From Candidatus Atribacteria bacterium (lineage in GTDB: Bacteria > Atribacterota > JS1 > SB-45 > 34-128): DNA of 13,474 bases. A program made the translations under genes and the position numbers. The stretch spans positions 1 through 13,474 of the forward strand of contig DMCY01000117.1 in assembly GCA_003451675.1 (NCBI GenBank), written 5' to 3'. Below the pieces are notes generated by a model. The model was not told where the DNA came from and made no database searches. It worked only from the letters and a program-made list of their open reading frames with translations. Shown in pieces: positions 13,392-13,474 of the stretch (positions within the stretch are counted from its first letter, which is position 1; every line of letters begins with the position of its first letter).

Positions 13392-13474
13392 CCTTCTTTA
13401 CTATATACCTATATACTATATACTAATTATGCTATTCACTAACGACTAATAGAGTCGAGTAGATGAGTATCTCT

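Overview
This is an AT-rich stretch of bacterial chromosome. It holds seven complete conserved genes, all read on the minus strand, plus the tail of a plus-strand transposase at the left edge. In transcription order (high to low coordinates) the genes are murJ, lepA, hemW, hrcA, grpE, dnaK, dnaJ and mtaB. The lepA-hemW-hrcA-grpE-dnaK-dnaJ-...-mtaB order is the well-known Bacillus/Clostridium-type heat-shock neighbourhood. However, prmA and rsmE, which usually lie between dnaJ and mtaB, are absent, and DnaK keeps the ATPase-domain segment that Gram-positive DnaK proteins lack. Together with repeat-rich spacers this suggests an uncultivated AT-rich bacterium (an Atribacterota- or Omnitrophota-like candidate phylum is possible) rather than a Firmicute. 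The lineage is a guess from composition and context.

Layout. 3-413: C-terminal part of an integrase-core transposase whose stop codon lies in the loop of a perfect 32-bp inverted repeat (374-460), 10 bp from the end of mtaB. 471-1784: mtaB, which appears to start at a rare ATT codon behind a good ribosome binding site. 2244-3377: dnaJ (TTG start). 4025-5971: dnaK. 6118-6753: grpE. 6790-7821: hrcA, preceded by a perfect CIRCE operator and a sigma-A-type promoter. 8406-9542: hemW. 9557-11368: lepA. 11372-12940: murJ, 3 bp before lepA. The tight murJ-lepA-hemW group looks like one transcription unit. hrcA-grpE-dnaK-dnaJ is the HrcA/CIRCE-controlled chaperone unit, with HrcA repressing its own operon and DnaK/DnaJ/GrpE forming the folding machine.

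The most unusual content is between the genes. The gaps at 1785-2243, 3378-4024, 5972-6117, 7861-8405 and 12941-13474 contain no supportable genes. They are built from alternating blocks of degenerate tandem arrays with an exact 7-bp period (for example TCGTATG/TCGTATT, CGATACT, ACTAACG) or an exact 8-bp period (for example AACCAGTT, AACCAGGT, AACTAACT). Between the arrays lie four copies of a 50-100 bp repeat ending in GCAATGACATTTCTGTTTTTT-like sequence, and GC-rich hairpins whose arms differ by compensating changes. Two separate gaps (dnaJ-dnaK and upstream of murJ) carry these modules in the same order, and the arrays run up to or into the stop codons of hemW and (within a few bases) dnaK. 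I do not know a named element that matches this whole architecture. The closest established parallel I know is the heptanucleotide STRR repeats of filamentous cyanobacteria.
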